Shown piece after piece: positions 6,330 through 13,201 of a DNA stretch of 14,273 bases. Both the position numbers and the translations under genes were made by a program. The DNA is from DAIRUQ01 sp036803245 (lineage in GTDB: Bacteria > Chloroflexota > Anaerolineae > UBA1429). Each line of letters opens with the position of its first letter. Position 1 is the stretch's first letter. The stretch is from the NCBI GenBank assembly GCA_036803245.1, contig DAIRUQ010000073.1:1-14273 (forward strand). The letters run 5' to 3'. Below the pieces are notes generated by a model. The model was not told where the DNA came from. It was given only the letters and a program-made list of their open reading frames with translations, and did not search any database.

Positions 6330-8318
6330 ATGACAGACCGCCGCCGGCCGCTCCGAGCCTACGCACGTCGGGCCTCGCGCCTGATGGTGCGCCTGCTGGC
6401 GCCTATTCGGAACCGGCACCTCATGCTTTGGGACCTGGTCACACAACCGGTGGTTATCCTGCTGGCGTTCTGGCTGCGGCTGGACTTTTACCTGTCGCCA
6501 GTGCACCTAGACGCCGCGCTGCGCTATGGGCTGGTAGCCCCGCTGGTCAAGGTGCCGATCTTTCACCTGCTCGACATCTACCGGCGCATGTGGCGCTATT
6601 CGGGGCTGGGCGAGGCCCGCGCGATTGTGGTGGCTGCTGGTCTAGCCGCCGCCGCGCAGGCGTTCCTGGTCTACCTCATTCTGACGCCGCTAGGCTGGAT
6701 CGGAGCAGTGCCACGGTCCATTCCCGTCTTGGATGCCCTCCTGACCGCGGCTGTGGTTGCCTTGCCACGATTTGCGCTGGCGCTGGCCAACCGCCGCCGA
6801 CGTGGGTCTTTCCCGTGTTATGGGGAGGGCGCTGGCGATGGCGAGCCCGAGGGAATCGCCCTCCAGCCGGCTCTCGTGGTCGGCGCCGGCGACGCCGCAT
6901 TCCATCTGTTGCAACAGATCGATGCCAATCCAACCTATGGCTATTCCGTCGTTGGCCTGGTCGACGATGCGCCCGATAAGCAGGGCCTGATCCTCTGTGG
7001 TGTGCCAGTGCTGGGGCCGCTGGACGCGCTGCCCGAGCTGATCGACCGGCTGGCTGCGCGGCGCGTCATCATCGCCATGCCAAGCGCCCCCGGCACCGTG
7101 CTTCGGCGCGCCGTCAAGCTCTGCCAGGGCGCCGGCGTAGAGGTGCTGACGCTGCCGGGTATGCGCGACATGTTGGACGGCCGGGTCACGCTGGATCGGC
7201 TGCGCCAGGTGGAGCTGGCTGACCTATTGCGTCGCGAGCCGGTCGAAAGTGATCTGGCAGCGGTTCGTGCCGGTATCGCCGGGCGTTGTGTGCTGGTCAC
7301 CGGTGCTGGCGGCTCTATCGGTGGAGAGCTGTGCCGTCAGATCGCGGCCAGCGAGCCCTGCTGCCTGGTGTTGCTTGGGCACGGCGAGAACTCTGTCTAT
7401 GCGATGAACAACGAGCTCCGCGAGCGGTTCCCCGAGCTCCGGCTGGAGCCGGTCATCGCCGATGTCCGCGACCGACAGCGCCTGGCGCATCTGTTCACAC
7501 GGTACGAGCCCGAGCTCGTGTTCCACGCGGCGGCCCACAAGCATGTGCCCCTCATGGAGCAGAACCCTGAGGATGCCGTCACCAACAACGTCCTGGGGAC
7601 CCAGAACGTGCTGGACTTGGCGGTGGCGCATCAGGTACAGCGCCTGGTGCTGATCTCGACAGACAAGGCCGTCAACCCGACCAGTGTGATGGGCGCCACC
7701 AAGCGCGTGGCCGAGATGCTCTTGCGTGACGCTGCGCAGCGGACCCAGGGCGTGTATGTGGCGGTACGGTTCGGCAACGTGCTCGGATCCCGTGGCAGCG
7801 TGGTGCCGCTATTCGCCGATCAGATCGCCCGCGGCGGGCCAGTCACGGTAACCGACCCCGAGGTCAAGCGTTACTTTATGACGATTCCGGAGGCGGTCGA
7901 GTTGGTGCTGCAGGCGTCGGTGATGGGTCGAGGCGGCGAGGTCTTTGTCCTCGATATGGGTCAGCCGGTGCGCATACTCGATCTGGCGCGCGACCTCATC
8001 ACGCTGAGTGGGCTGCGCCCCGAGATCGACATTCCGATCGAGATCACCGGCCTGCGGCCGGGCGAAAAGCTCTTTGAGGAACTGGTGCTTTCCGATGAGG
8101 AGCATGCCCGCTCGTCGCATCCCAAGGTGTTTGTCTTTCGCAATGGGGTCAACGGCTGCCGGCCCCATGACGTTCTCTGCCAAGAGGTGACAGCGTTGGT
8201 GGCGGCGGCCCGCTCGGGGGATAGGAGCGACGTGCTCGATCGGCTCCGCCGCCTGGTGCCCGAGTACGGCTTGGCCGAGGCGGCCTATTCGCAGAGCGAT
8301 CCCATGGAGCAGATCTAG
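6330..8318 (+). CDS. Membrane-bound nucleoside-diphosphate-sugar 4,6-dehydratase (WbpM/CapD/PglF type)
   Basis: The 662-residue product matches the long membrane-bound form of UDP-GlcNAc 4,6-dehydratase, which begins synthesis of deoxyamino sugars for capsule, O-antigen or protein glycans. About four membrane segments lie in residues 33-150. A Rossmann-like CoA-binding-type domain follows (ALVVGAGDAA, 181-190). The short-chain-dehydrogenase-like catalytic domain starts at about 319, with the NAD motif TGAGGSIG (324-331), HAAAHKHVPLME (399-410), STDKAVNPTS (443-452) and SVMGATK (452-458). The usual catalytic Tyr is Met454, with Lys458, as known for WbpM-type enzymes, so the protein should be active. 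ATG 6330 has a GAGGTGAG ribosome site. The gene lies 119 bases after the kinase fusion and 28 before the HIT gene, so an operon is likely. No glycosyltransferase is visible in the window, so the glycan cannot be named. Confidence 0.93.
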   Translation: MTDRRRPLRAYARRASRLMVRLLAPIRNRHLMLWDLVTQPVVILLAFWLRLDFYLSPVHLDAALRYGLVAPLVKVPIFHLLDIYRRMWRYSGLGEARAIVVAAGLAAAAQAFLVYLILTPLGWIGAVPRSIPVLDALLTAAVVALPRFALALANRRRRGSFPCYGEGAGDGEPEGIALQPALVVGAGDAAFHLLQQIDANPTYGYSVVGLVDDAPDKQGLILCGVPVLGPLDALPELIDRLAARRVIIAMPSAPGTVLRRAVKLCQGAGVEVLTLPGMRDMLDGRVTLDRLRQVELADLLRREPVESDLAAVRAGIAGRCVLVTGAGGSIGGELCRQIAASEPCCLVLLGHGENSVYAMNNELRERFPELRLEPVIADVRDRQRLAHLFTRYEPELVFHAAAHKHVPLMEQNPEDAVTNNVLGTQNVLDLAVAHQVQRLVLISTDKAVNPTSVMGATKRVAEMLLRDAAQRTQGVYVAVRFGNVLGSRGSVVPLFADQIARGGPVTVTDPEVKRYFMTIPEAVELVLQASVMGRGGEVFVLDMGQPVRILDLARDLITLSGLRPEIDIPIEITGLRPGEKLFEELVLSDEEHARSSHPKVFVFRNGVNGCRPHDVLCQEVTALVAAARSGDRSDVLDRLRRLVPEYGLAEAAYSQSDPMEQI

Positions 8319-8346
8319 CGAGATCGCTTCGCAAGGGGGCGCGTGC

Positions 8347-8751
8347 ATGGTGCCCGGTTGCATCTTTTGCGAGATCGTGGCGGGCAGAGCGCCAGCCTGG
8401 CGGGTGCACGAGACGGCGCAGGCACTCGCCTTTTTCGACGTGAATCCCGTTGGTCCGTACCACACCCTCGTTGTGCCCAAGCACCACTATGCCGGGCTCT
8501 TTGACGTGCCTCGTGACCAGCTCTTGGCCGTGACGGAAGCCGTCAAGGATGTGGTGGATCTCTACCATGCCAAGCTCGGTCTTGAGAACATTCAGCTTGT
8601 TCAGAGCACGGGATGCCAGGCGCAGCAGGACGTGTTTCATCTGCATGTGCATATCGTACCTCGGCAGCGCGGCGATGGGCAGGATATCCACTGGGTAACC
8701 CACCCCGAGCTGCGGCCACAGTTCGACCACCTTCTCGAGCGGTTGCGATAG
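8347..8751 (+). CDS. HIT-family hydrolase/nucleotidyltransferase-fold protein
   Basis: This 134-residue protein of the histidine-triad family hydrolyses or transfers nucleoside monophosphate groups. The triad HLHVHIV (His98, His100, His102) is complete. The N-terminal CIFCEI (Cys5, Cys8) and KHH (about 45-47) fit the zinc-binding form seen in many bacterial Hint/HinT proteins. The length is normal for the family. ATG 8347 has a GGGGG ribosome site 6-10 nt upstream and lies 28 bases after the dehydratase stop, so the two are probably co-transcribed. Family members cleave adenosine phosphoramidates and dinucleotide polyphosphates. A role on nucleotide-sugars (as for GalT of the same superfamily) is suggested only by context. 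A hairpin follows 36 nt after the stop. Confidence 0.93.
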   Translation: MVPGCIFCEIVAGRAPAWRVHETAQALAFFDVNPVGPYHTLVVPKHHYAGLFDVPRDQLLAVTEAVKDVVDLYHAKLGLENIQLVQSTGCQAQQDVFHLHVHIVPRQRGDGQDIHWVTHPELRPQFDHLLERLR

Positions 8752-8787
8752 CTCCCTGAACAGAGAGCAATAAAGCGGGCTGGCTAG

Positions 8788-8815
8788 GCTGTGTCCCTCT
8801 GGGGCACAGCTTATT
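8788..8815 (+). terminator. Probable terminator after the HIT gene
   Basis: GCTGTGTCCC (8788-8797) pairs with GGGGCACAGC (8801-8810) across a 3-nt loop, with one G-T wobble, and TTATT follows. It is a strong 10-bp stem with a short T-rich tail, at the boundary between the HIT gene and the next transcription unit. Confidence 0.6.
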
Positions 8816-8939
8816 CGCTGTGCGCCAACGCCCTTTGCGGGGGCAGCAGCTCGTGCCAAGTGCCTGTCATCGGGAGCAGGCTGACGCAAACATGAGAGAC
8901 TTCTCATCGGCGACTCATCTTGGGTTCACGTTGCGCTCC

Positions 8940-8945
8940 TATACT
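8940..8945 (+). promoter_or_regulatory. Possible -10 box placing the transcript start at the ATG of the APH-fold gene
   Basis: TATACT ends 6 nt before the ATG at 8952, so transcription would begin at or next to the start codon and give a leaderless mRNA. There is no Shine-Dalgarno sequence before this ATG and no good -35 at 16-18 bases. Leaderless starts with this -10 spacing are well known in Deinococcus-Thermus and Actinobacteria. Their use here is inferred. Confidence 0.35.
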
Positions 8946-8951
8946 AGAGAC

Positions 8952-10178
8952 ATGAAAGAGGCAAGAACGAGACTCCACGAACTGAGAGACCAAGCGCTGC
9001 CGGCCATGCCGGCGATGCTGGGGGGCGGTGCGGATGAGCTGCTTTCGCTGGCTGTCTCAGCCGCCGAGGGCAAACTGATCTCGGCACGCCCACACCAAGT
9101 TCACTGGCAGCCTGGCCGGGCCCTTACCGTGGTCTATGACGCGAGCGTTGCATGGGCCGGCCAGCGTCCCGTTCAGGAACGACTGGTGGCGATGACCGGC
9201 GCCAGGCTTCCTGACGAGGCCTTGGTGCTCGAGCACGGTGATGCCCGCGTCGGACTCTGGGCGCTGCAGCAGGATCCGCTGCTGCCAGGACTGGCCGTCG
9301 CTCTTGACGCCGCGGCGATGCACGGATTGCTGACAAGTCTCGGGGTGCGGCCGGATGGCCTTTCCCTGCGGCTACGCGCGTACCGGCCCGGCCGTCGGGC
9401 GGTTGTGCAGGCTCAGGCCGACGGGCACCGGCTCTTTGTAAAGGTGGTGAGGCCGCGCAAGGCGGCCGCCCTGCAAAAGAGGCACGCTCTGCTGGCCCGG
9501 CGCCTGCCGGTTCCCCATAGTCACGGTTGGTCCGACGAACACGGCCTGGTGGTGCTCGAGGCCATGCCCGGGGCCACGTTGCGAGAGGCTCTGGGACGCC
9601 TGGGCACACCGCTACCCGATCCGCGACAGATCGCGGCGCTTCTCGACAGCATCGAGGCGCCATCGGACGCTCAAGCTCCGCCCGATCTCGTCGCCGCGAC
9701 AGTGACCTATGGCGAGCTGCTTGGGCGCATCCTGCCAGATCTGGAGCCCCAGTTGAGGCGACTGATCGACGGTATTGGCGAGGCCGGGCGGCTGGGCCCG
9801 GTGGTCCCGGTTCACGGAGACCTCCATGAGGCGCAGCTTATGGTGGCCCAGGGGCAGGTCGTAGGCTTGCTGGACGTGGACACCGTTGGGTTGGGACACC
9901 GTGTCGATGATTGGGCGACGATGGTGGGGCATCTGGCCACCCGACTCGACGCAGCCCCCAAGCGCATCCGACCGCGCATCCAGGCGTATGCCAAGCAGTT
10001 GCTGGCTCTGGCCGACGCCCAGGTGGATCCGGTCACCTTGCGGCAAAGGGCCGCGGCGGTGGTCTTGGGCCTGGCCACGGGGCCGTTTCGCGTGCAGACC
10101 AGAGCGTGGCCTGCTGAGACCCGTCGGAGAGTGGCGCTTGCCGAGCAGTGGCTTGCCACCGCCCAGCGCATAGCTTAG
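8952..10178 (+). CDS. Aminoglycoside/choline-phosphotransferase-fold (APH) kinase, substrate unknown
   Basis: From ATG 8952 the product has 408 residues and the APH kinase fold. The N-terminal part (about 1-155) is less conserved. LFVKVVRP holds the likely ATP-binding Lys164. The catalytic motif is HGDLHEAQ (288-295) with Asp290, and the metal motif is LLDVDTVGLG (306-315). The usual Asn of the catalytic loop (HGDxxxxN) is Gln295, a change I recall in some APH-like subfamilies, so activity is not excluded. Family members phosphorylate hydroxyls of antibiotics, choline, homoserine, sugars or N-acetylhexosamines. Nothing here favours drug resistance, and the neighbours would fit a sugar. In-frame starts also exist at 8892 (ATG) and 8820 (GTG). 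The GTG sits just after the terminator tail and neither has a clear ribosome site. The last codon lies 41 bases before the secreted repeat protein. Confidence 0.8.
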   Translation: MKEARTRLHELRDQALPAMPAMLGGGADELLSLAVSAAEGKLISARPHQVHWQPGRALTVVYDASVAWAGQRPVQERLVAMTGARLPDEALVLEHGDARVGLWALQQDPLLPGLAVALDAAAMHGLLTSLGVRPDGLSLRLRAYRPGRRAVVQAQADGHRLFVKVVRPRKAAALQKRHALLARRLPVPHSHGWSDEHGLVVLEAMPGATLREALGRLGTPLPDPRQIAALLDSIEAPSDAQAPPDLVAATVTYGELLGRILPDLEPQLRRLIDGIGEAGRLGPVVPVHGDLHEAQLMVAQGQVVGLLDVDTVGLGHRVDDWATMVGHLATRLDAAPKRIRPRIQAYAKQLLALADAQVDPVTLRQRAAAVVLGLATGPFRVQTRAWPAETRRRVALAEQWLATAQRIA

Positions 10179-10219
10179 CGAACGTGTGGTTGTCAAAGAC
10201 CGTAAAGAGAGGTAGTGAG

Positions 10220-10759
10220 ATGAAAGCGAATAGCAAGATCCCGACCGGTATCCGATGGAAGATCGCCGCGACCGCCGGCGTCATCGCCGTCAGCGCCTTT
10301 GGGATGTCGATGGTGAGCGCCGACAGGGAGACCCAGTTGCCGGATCAGATCCGGCTCAAGGACGCGGTCCCGGTCACCAGCAACTCGGGTGAGCGACTGG
10401 TGGAGCCTCGGACGCAGTTCAAGGTGGTGCCGGGCCGTTTTCTCAGCGTGAGCGATTCGCCGTTCGACAGCACGGACGCCTCAGCCCAGATACAGGCCGA
10501 TGAGGCCTCGCCGTTCGATAGCGTTGGCGCCTCGGATGACCTGGACTCTCCCTTTGATAGCCCGGGCGCTTCCGACTCGGTGGCCTCGCCGTATGACAGC
10601 CCCGACGATGCGGACTCGGTGGCCTCGCCGTATGACAGCCCCGATGACGCTGACTCAGTGGCGTCGCCCTATGACAGCCCTGACGACTCGGACTCGGTGG
10701 CCTCGGCCTGGGATAGCCCCGATGATTCGGGTTCGTTTGATTCGCCCGACAACTCATAG
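10220..10759 (+). CDS. Secreted Ser/Asp-rich tandem-repeat protein
   Basis: The 179-residue product starts at ATG 10220 behind a purine-rich AGAGAGG site. A basic N-terminus and hydrophobic core (about 15-33) end at VSA (32-34), a signal peptidase I site. After a linker (35-78), the rest is strongly acidic and built of repeats of about 13 residues around SP(F/Y)DS. From residue 97 on these repeat every 13 residues (97, 110, 123, 136, 149, and SAWDS at 162), and the chain ends in a shorter SFDSPDNS. There is no Cys in the mature part, no LPxTG or other anchor, and no enzymatic motif. It is probably disordered, perhaps calcium-binding or a glycosylated Ser-rich surface polymer, but this is inference. 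The gene lies 41 bases after the APH-fold gene and before a large hairpin and a two-component system. I do not recognise a named family. Confidence 0.8.
   Translation: MKANSKIPTGIRWKIAATAGVIAVSAFGMSMVSADRETQLPDQIRLKDAVPVTSNSGERLVEPRTQFKVVPGRFLSVSDSPFDSTDASAQIQADEASPFDSVGASDDLDSPFDSPGASDSVASPYDSPDDADSVASPYDSPDDADSVASPYDSPDDSDSVASAWDSPDDSGSFDSPDNS
10577..10732 (+). repeat. 39-bp tandem repeats inside the Ser/Asp-rich gene
   Basis: Four consecutive 39-bp units start at 10577, 10616, 10655 and 10694. The first three are nearly identical (differences mostly at third positions) and the fourth is degenerate. More diverged units precede them from about 10508. The period is 13 codons, so unit gain or loss keeps the frame. 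Confidence 0.9.
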
Positions 10760-10777
10760 CATCGCAGGGTTCCGGAC

Positions 10778-10821
10778 AACCGGTCGCCCAGAGGGCCTTG
10801 TAGCCCTCTCGGCGACCGGTT
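10778..10821 (+). terminator. Long GC-rich hairpin between the repeat-protein and histidine-kinase genes
   Basis: AACCGGTCGCC (10778-10788) pairs with GGCGACCGGTT (10811-10821), and AGAGGGC (10790-10796) with GCCCTCT (10803-10809), around a 6-nt loop with a single C-C mismatch. That is 18 base pairs in 44 nt, starting 19 nt after the stop. No T-run follows on either strand, so termination would be of a non-classical type. It may also be a processing or attenuation element. Confidence 0.6.
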
Positions 10822-11001
10822 CCGCCTTGGGACCAGAAGAGCGCGCTATCGAACTGGACGGTTCTGGGGTATCATGCTCGTGTTGGGTTGACGTGGGGCA
10901 GCGGCGGGTCGGCGCGATCGAGCAACGCTGTCCGTGGTGGTTGGGCTCTCGTAGCGTCAATGCCGAACCTGCGATGGGCAGCCCAAGGAGGGGCCGAGTC
11001 T

Positions 11002-12441
11002 ATGACCAGGAACGCGATCTCTGCGCGTCCTGACCGGCGGCGAGCGTCGAGCACGCGAGTACGCATCCTGGGCTGGTACATTGCCATCCTAGGCATCTCG
11101 CTGGTGCTCAGCTTGGTCCTGTTCCGCTCGATCCTACTTGGCCAGCTCAGCGACGACATCGACCACCAGCTCAGGCAAGAGGTCGCCGAGCTTGAGCAGC
11201 TATCCACAGGGCGGAATCCCAACACGGGAGAGCCCTTTGGGGACGACATCGCGGCCATCTTTGACACCTTTCTCAGCCGAAATGTCCCACTGAGCGGCGA
11301 GGCCTTTTACACATTTCTGGAAGGTAGGCCCTATGCCTCCAGCATCACGGCGGTGCGGTTGTTCGATGAAGCGGAGATCGTAGGGACCTGGTCGGCGATC
11401 ACCCAGCCGACACAGGCCGAGATCAACTCGGCAGGTGGGCGCGTGCGGTACCTGGCGGTCCCCGTGGTCGGCGAGAGCGGAGGTCAGGGGCTGTTTGTGG
11501 TAGCGCATCATCTCGACGAGTCGCGCACCCAGCTGGAGCGGACCTTTCGCACAGGAGCGTTGATCTTTGGCGGGGTGTTCGCGATCGTCTCGGTGGCCTC
11601 CTGGTTTGCCGCGGGGCGGGTGCTGCGGCCGATCTCGCTTCTCACAGAGGCGGCCAGAGAAGTCGAGGAGACTAACTGGTCCGAGCGGATCCCGGTCGCC
11701 GGAGATGACGAGATCGCTCAGCTGGCGCGTACCTTTAACGAGATGCTCGATCGCTTGGAGGAGGCGTTCGTCTCGCAGCGTCGCTTTATCGACGATGCCA
11801 GCCACGAGTTGCGCACACCCATCACCATCGTGCGAGGGAATTTGGAGGTGATGGGCGATGACCCGGCGGATTGGGCCGAGGTCAAGCCACTGGTCATGGA
11901 CGAGCTCGACCGTATGGGGCGCATGGTGGAGGATCTCTTGCTGTTGGCGCGGTCCGAGCACCCCGCGTTCCTCGACCCGCATCCCATCGACGTGCAAGAG
12001 CTGACCCGTGAGATCGCCGACAAGATCGCTGCCCTCTCAGCGGAGCGTACGTGGGAGATTGCCGATTCCGCCTCGGTCGTCATGGTGGCGGATCGGGATC
12101 GCCTGACGCAGGCGCTCATGAACTTGGCACGCAACGCCGTCGAGCACTCGGCCCCGGGGTCGCGCATCACCCTGGGCAGTCGATGCGATGGCTCTCAGGT
12201 ACTGTTCTGGATCCAGGATGAGGGTGAGGGCATCCCTGAGGAGGAGCGGGAACAGATCTTTGAGCGGTTTTCGCGCGGACGTCCTGGGATGCGCCGGACC
12301 GATGGCGCGGGCCTGGGCCTGGCCATCGTCAAGACCATCGCCGAGGCGCATGGGGGGCGCATTACCGTCGAGTCGGCGCCCCGGGAGGGCTCTGTCTTTC
12401 GCCTAGTGCTACCCATTGATGGGCCACAGGAGGGCCGATGA
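11002..12441 (+). CDS. Sensor histidine kinase (HAMP, HisKA, HATPase)
   Basis: This 479-residue membrane kinase phosphorylates itself and the regulator encoded next to it. TM1 (about 24-46) and TM2 (184-204) flank an extracellular domain of about 135 residues with no family match I can name. A HAMP linker (205-258) leads to the dimerisation domain with the phospho-acceptor His268 in DDASHELRTP. The ATPase part shows the N box NLARNAVEH (374-382), the G1 box DEGEGIP (406-412) and the G2 box GAGLGL (435-440), so all catalytic elements are present. ATG 11002 was chosen over an open frame reaching back to 10888 because AGGAGG (10986-10991) sits 10 nt before it and the extra 38 residues look non-coding. 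The stop overlaps the regulator's start by 4 nt (ATGA). The stimulus is unknown. The secreted repeat protein upstream may be a partner or target. Confidence 0.94.
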   Translation: MTRNAISARPDRRRASSTRVRILGWYIAILGISLVLSLVLFRSILLGQLSDDIDHQLRQEVAELEQLSTGRNPNTGEPFGDDIAAIFDTFLSRNVPLSGEAFYTFLEGRPYASSITAVRLFDEAEIVGTWSAITQPTQAEINSAGGRVRYLAVPVVGESGGQGLFVVAHHLDESRTQLERTFRTGALIFGGVFAIVSVASWFAAGRVLRPISLLTEAAREVEETNWSERIPVAGDDEIAQLARTFNEMLDRLEEAFVSQRRFIDDASHELRTPITIVRGNLEVMGDDPADWAEVKPLVMDELDRMGRMVEDLLLLARSEHPAFLDPHPIDVQELTREIADKIAALSAERTWEIADSASVVMVADRDRLTQALMNLARNAVEHSAPGSRITLGSRCDGSQVLFWIQDEGEGIPEEEREQIFERFSRGRPGMRRTDGAGLGLAIVKTIAEAHGGRITVESAPREGSVFRLVLPIDGPQEGR

Positions 12442-13100
12442 ACCGCATTCTGATCGTCGAGGATGAGGACCGGATCGCATCGTTCCTGGAAAAGGGCCTT
12501 CGCGCACAGGGGTTCGTCACCATGCGAGTCAGTGACGGGCGGAGCGCTGTGTCTGCGGCTCGCGATGCCGATGTGGACCTGATGATTCTTGACCTGGGGC
12601 TGCCAGATATGGACGGCCACCAGGTGCTCAAGCAGATCCGAGCTAGAGGCGAGCGCATGCGGGTGATCATCCTCACGGCGCGGCAGGTGCTCTCGGAAAA
12701 GGTCTCCGGCCTTGACGAGGGAGCCGATGACTATGTGACCAAGCCGTTCGCCTTTGACGAGCTGCTGGCCCGCATTCGGGCGCGTCTTCGAGCGGTGGGC
12801 GAGGCCAAGCCGACGACTCTAGTCGCGGGCGATGTCCAGTTGGATCTGCGTACCCGTATGGCCTCTGTGGCTGGCGAGACCGTCGAGCTGTCGGCGCGCG
12901 AGTTCCAGCTGGCCGAGACCCTCTTTCGCCATCGGGGGCAGGTGCTTTCAAGAGAGCAGTTGCTCTCGCGCGTCTGGGGATATGACTATGACCCCGGCTC
13001 CAACATCGTCGATGTCTATGTCGGCTATCTCCGCAAAAAGCTTGGCTCTGACGTCATTGAGACAGTCCGAGGGGTCGGGTACCGCGTGACCTTGGGCTAG
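12438..13100 (+). CDS. OmpR/PhoB-family response regulator
   Basis: The 220-residue product has a receiver domain (about 1-115) with acidic residues Glu8, Asp9 and Glu10, phospho-acceptor Asp52 (LDLGLPDMDG), Thr80 and Lys102 (TKP). A winged-helix DNA-binding domain follows (about 125-220), with LSAREFQLAETL, LLSRVWGYDYD, VDVYVGYLRKKLG and the terminal VRGVGYRV. All are standard for the OmpR/PhoB group, and the length is normal. The start ATG lies in the last codons of the kinase gene (ATGA overlap), so translation is coupled and the two form one system. The target genes cannot be read from the window, and I see no clear direct-repeat binding site near either flanking promoter. Confidence 0.96.
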   Translation: MNRILIVEDEDRIASFLEKGLRAQGFVTMRVSDGRSAVSAARDADVDLMILDLGLPDMDGHQVLKQIRARGERMRVIILTARQVLSEKVSGLDEGADDYVTKPFAFDELLARIRARLRAVGEAKPTTLVAGDVQLDLRTRMASVAGETVELSAREFQLAETLFRHRGQVLSREQLLSRVWGYDYDPGSNIVDVYVGYLRKKLGSDVIETVRGVGYRVTLG

Positions 13101-13131
13101 CGTCAAGGGCGAGCACCACGGGCAAGCGCGT

Positions 13132-13160
13132 AGGCGGCCGAGAGACACTCTCGGCCGCCT
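13132..13160. terminator. Perfect 13-bp hairpin between convergent genes
   Basis: AGGCGGCCGAGAG (13132-13144) pairs perfectly with CTCTCGGCCGCCT (13148-13160) across an ACA loop. It lies between the regulator's stop and the stop of the convergent GH172 gene and can serve both strands, but no T-run follows on either side. Confidence 0.65.
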
Positions 13161-13201
13161 GTGGCGTAGCGTCTTGGCGCGGGGTTGTCGCGGCGTCTGG
13201 C

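Noticed and set aside
7809..8907. Long minus-strand frames (7809-8480, 8149-8907) across the dehydratase end and the HIT gene
   Set aside because: The plus strand carries the intact dehydratase end and a complete histidine triad, and the minus-strand products have no motifs.
8952..10178. Antibiotic-resistance gene, based on the aminoglycoside-phosphotransferase fold
   Set aside because: The fold covers many metabolic kinases, the catalytic motif is atypical, and no mobile element or resistance context is present.
10508..10741. Regular 39-bp repeats considered as a CRISPR array
   Set aside because: The units are contiguous without spacers, encode a 13-residue protein period, and no cas gene is nearby.
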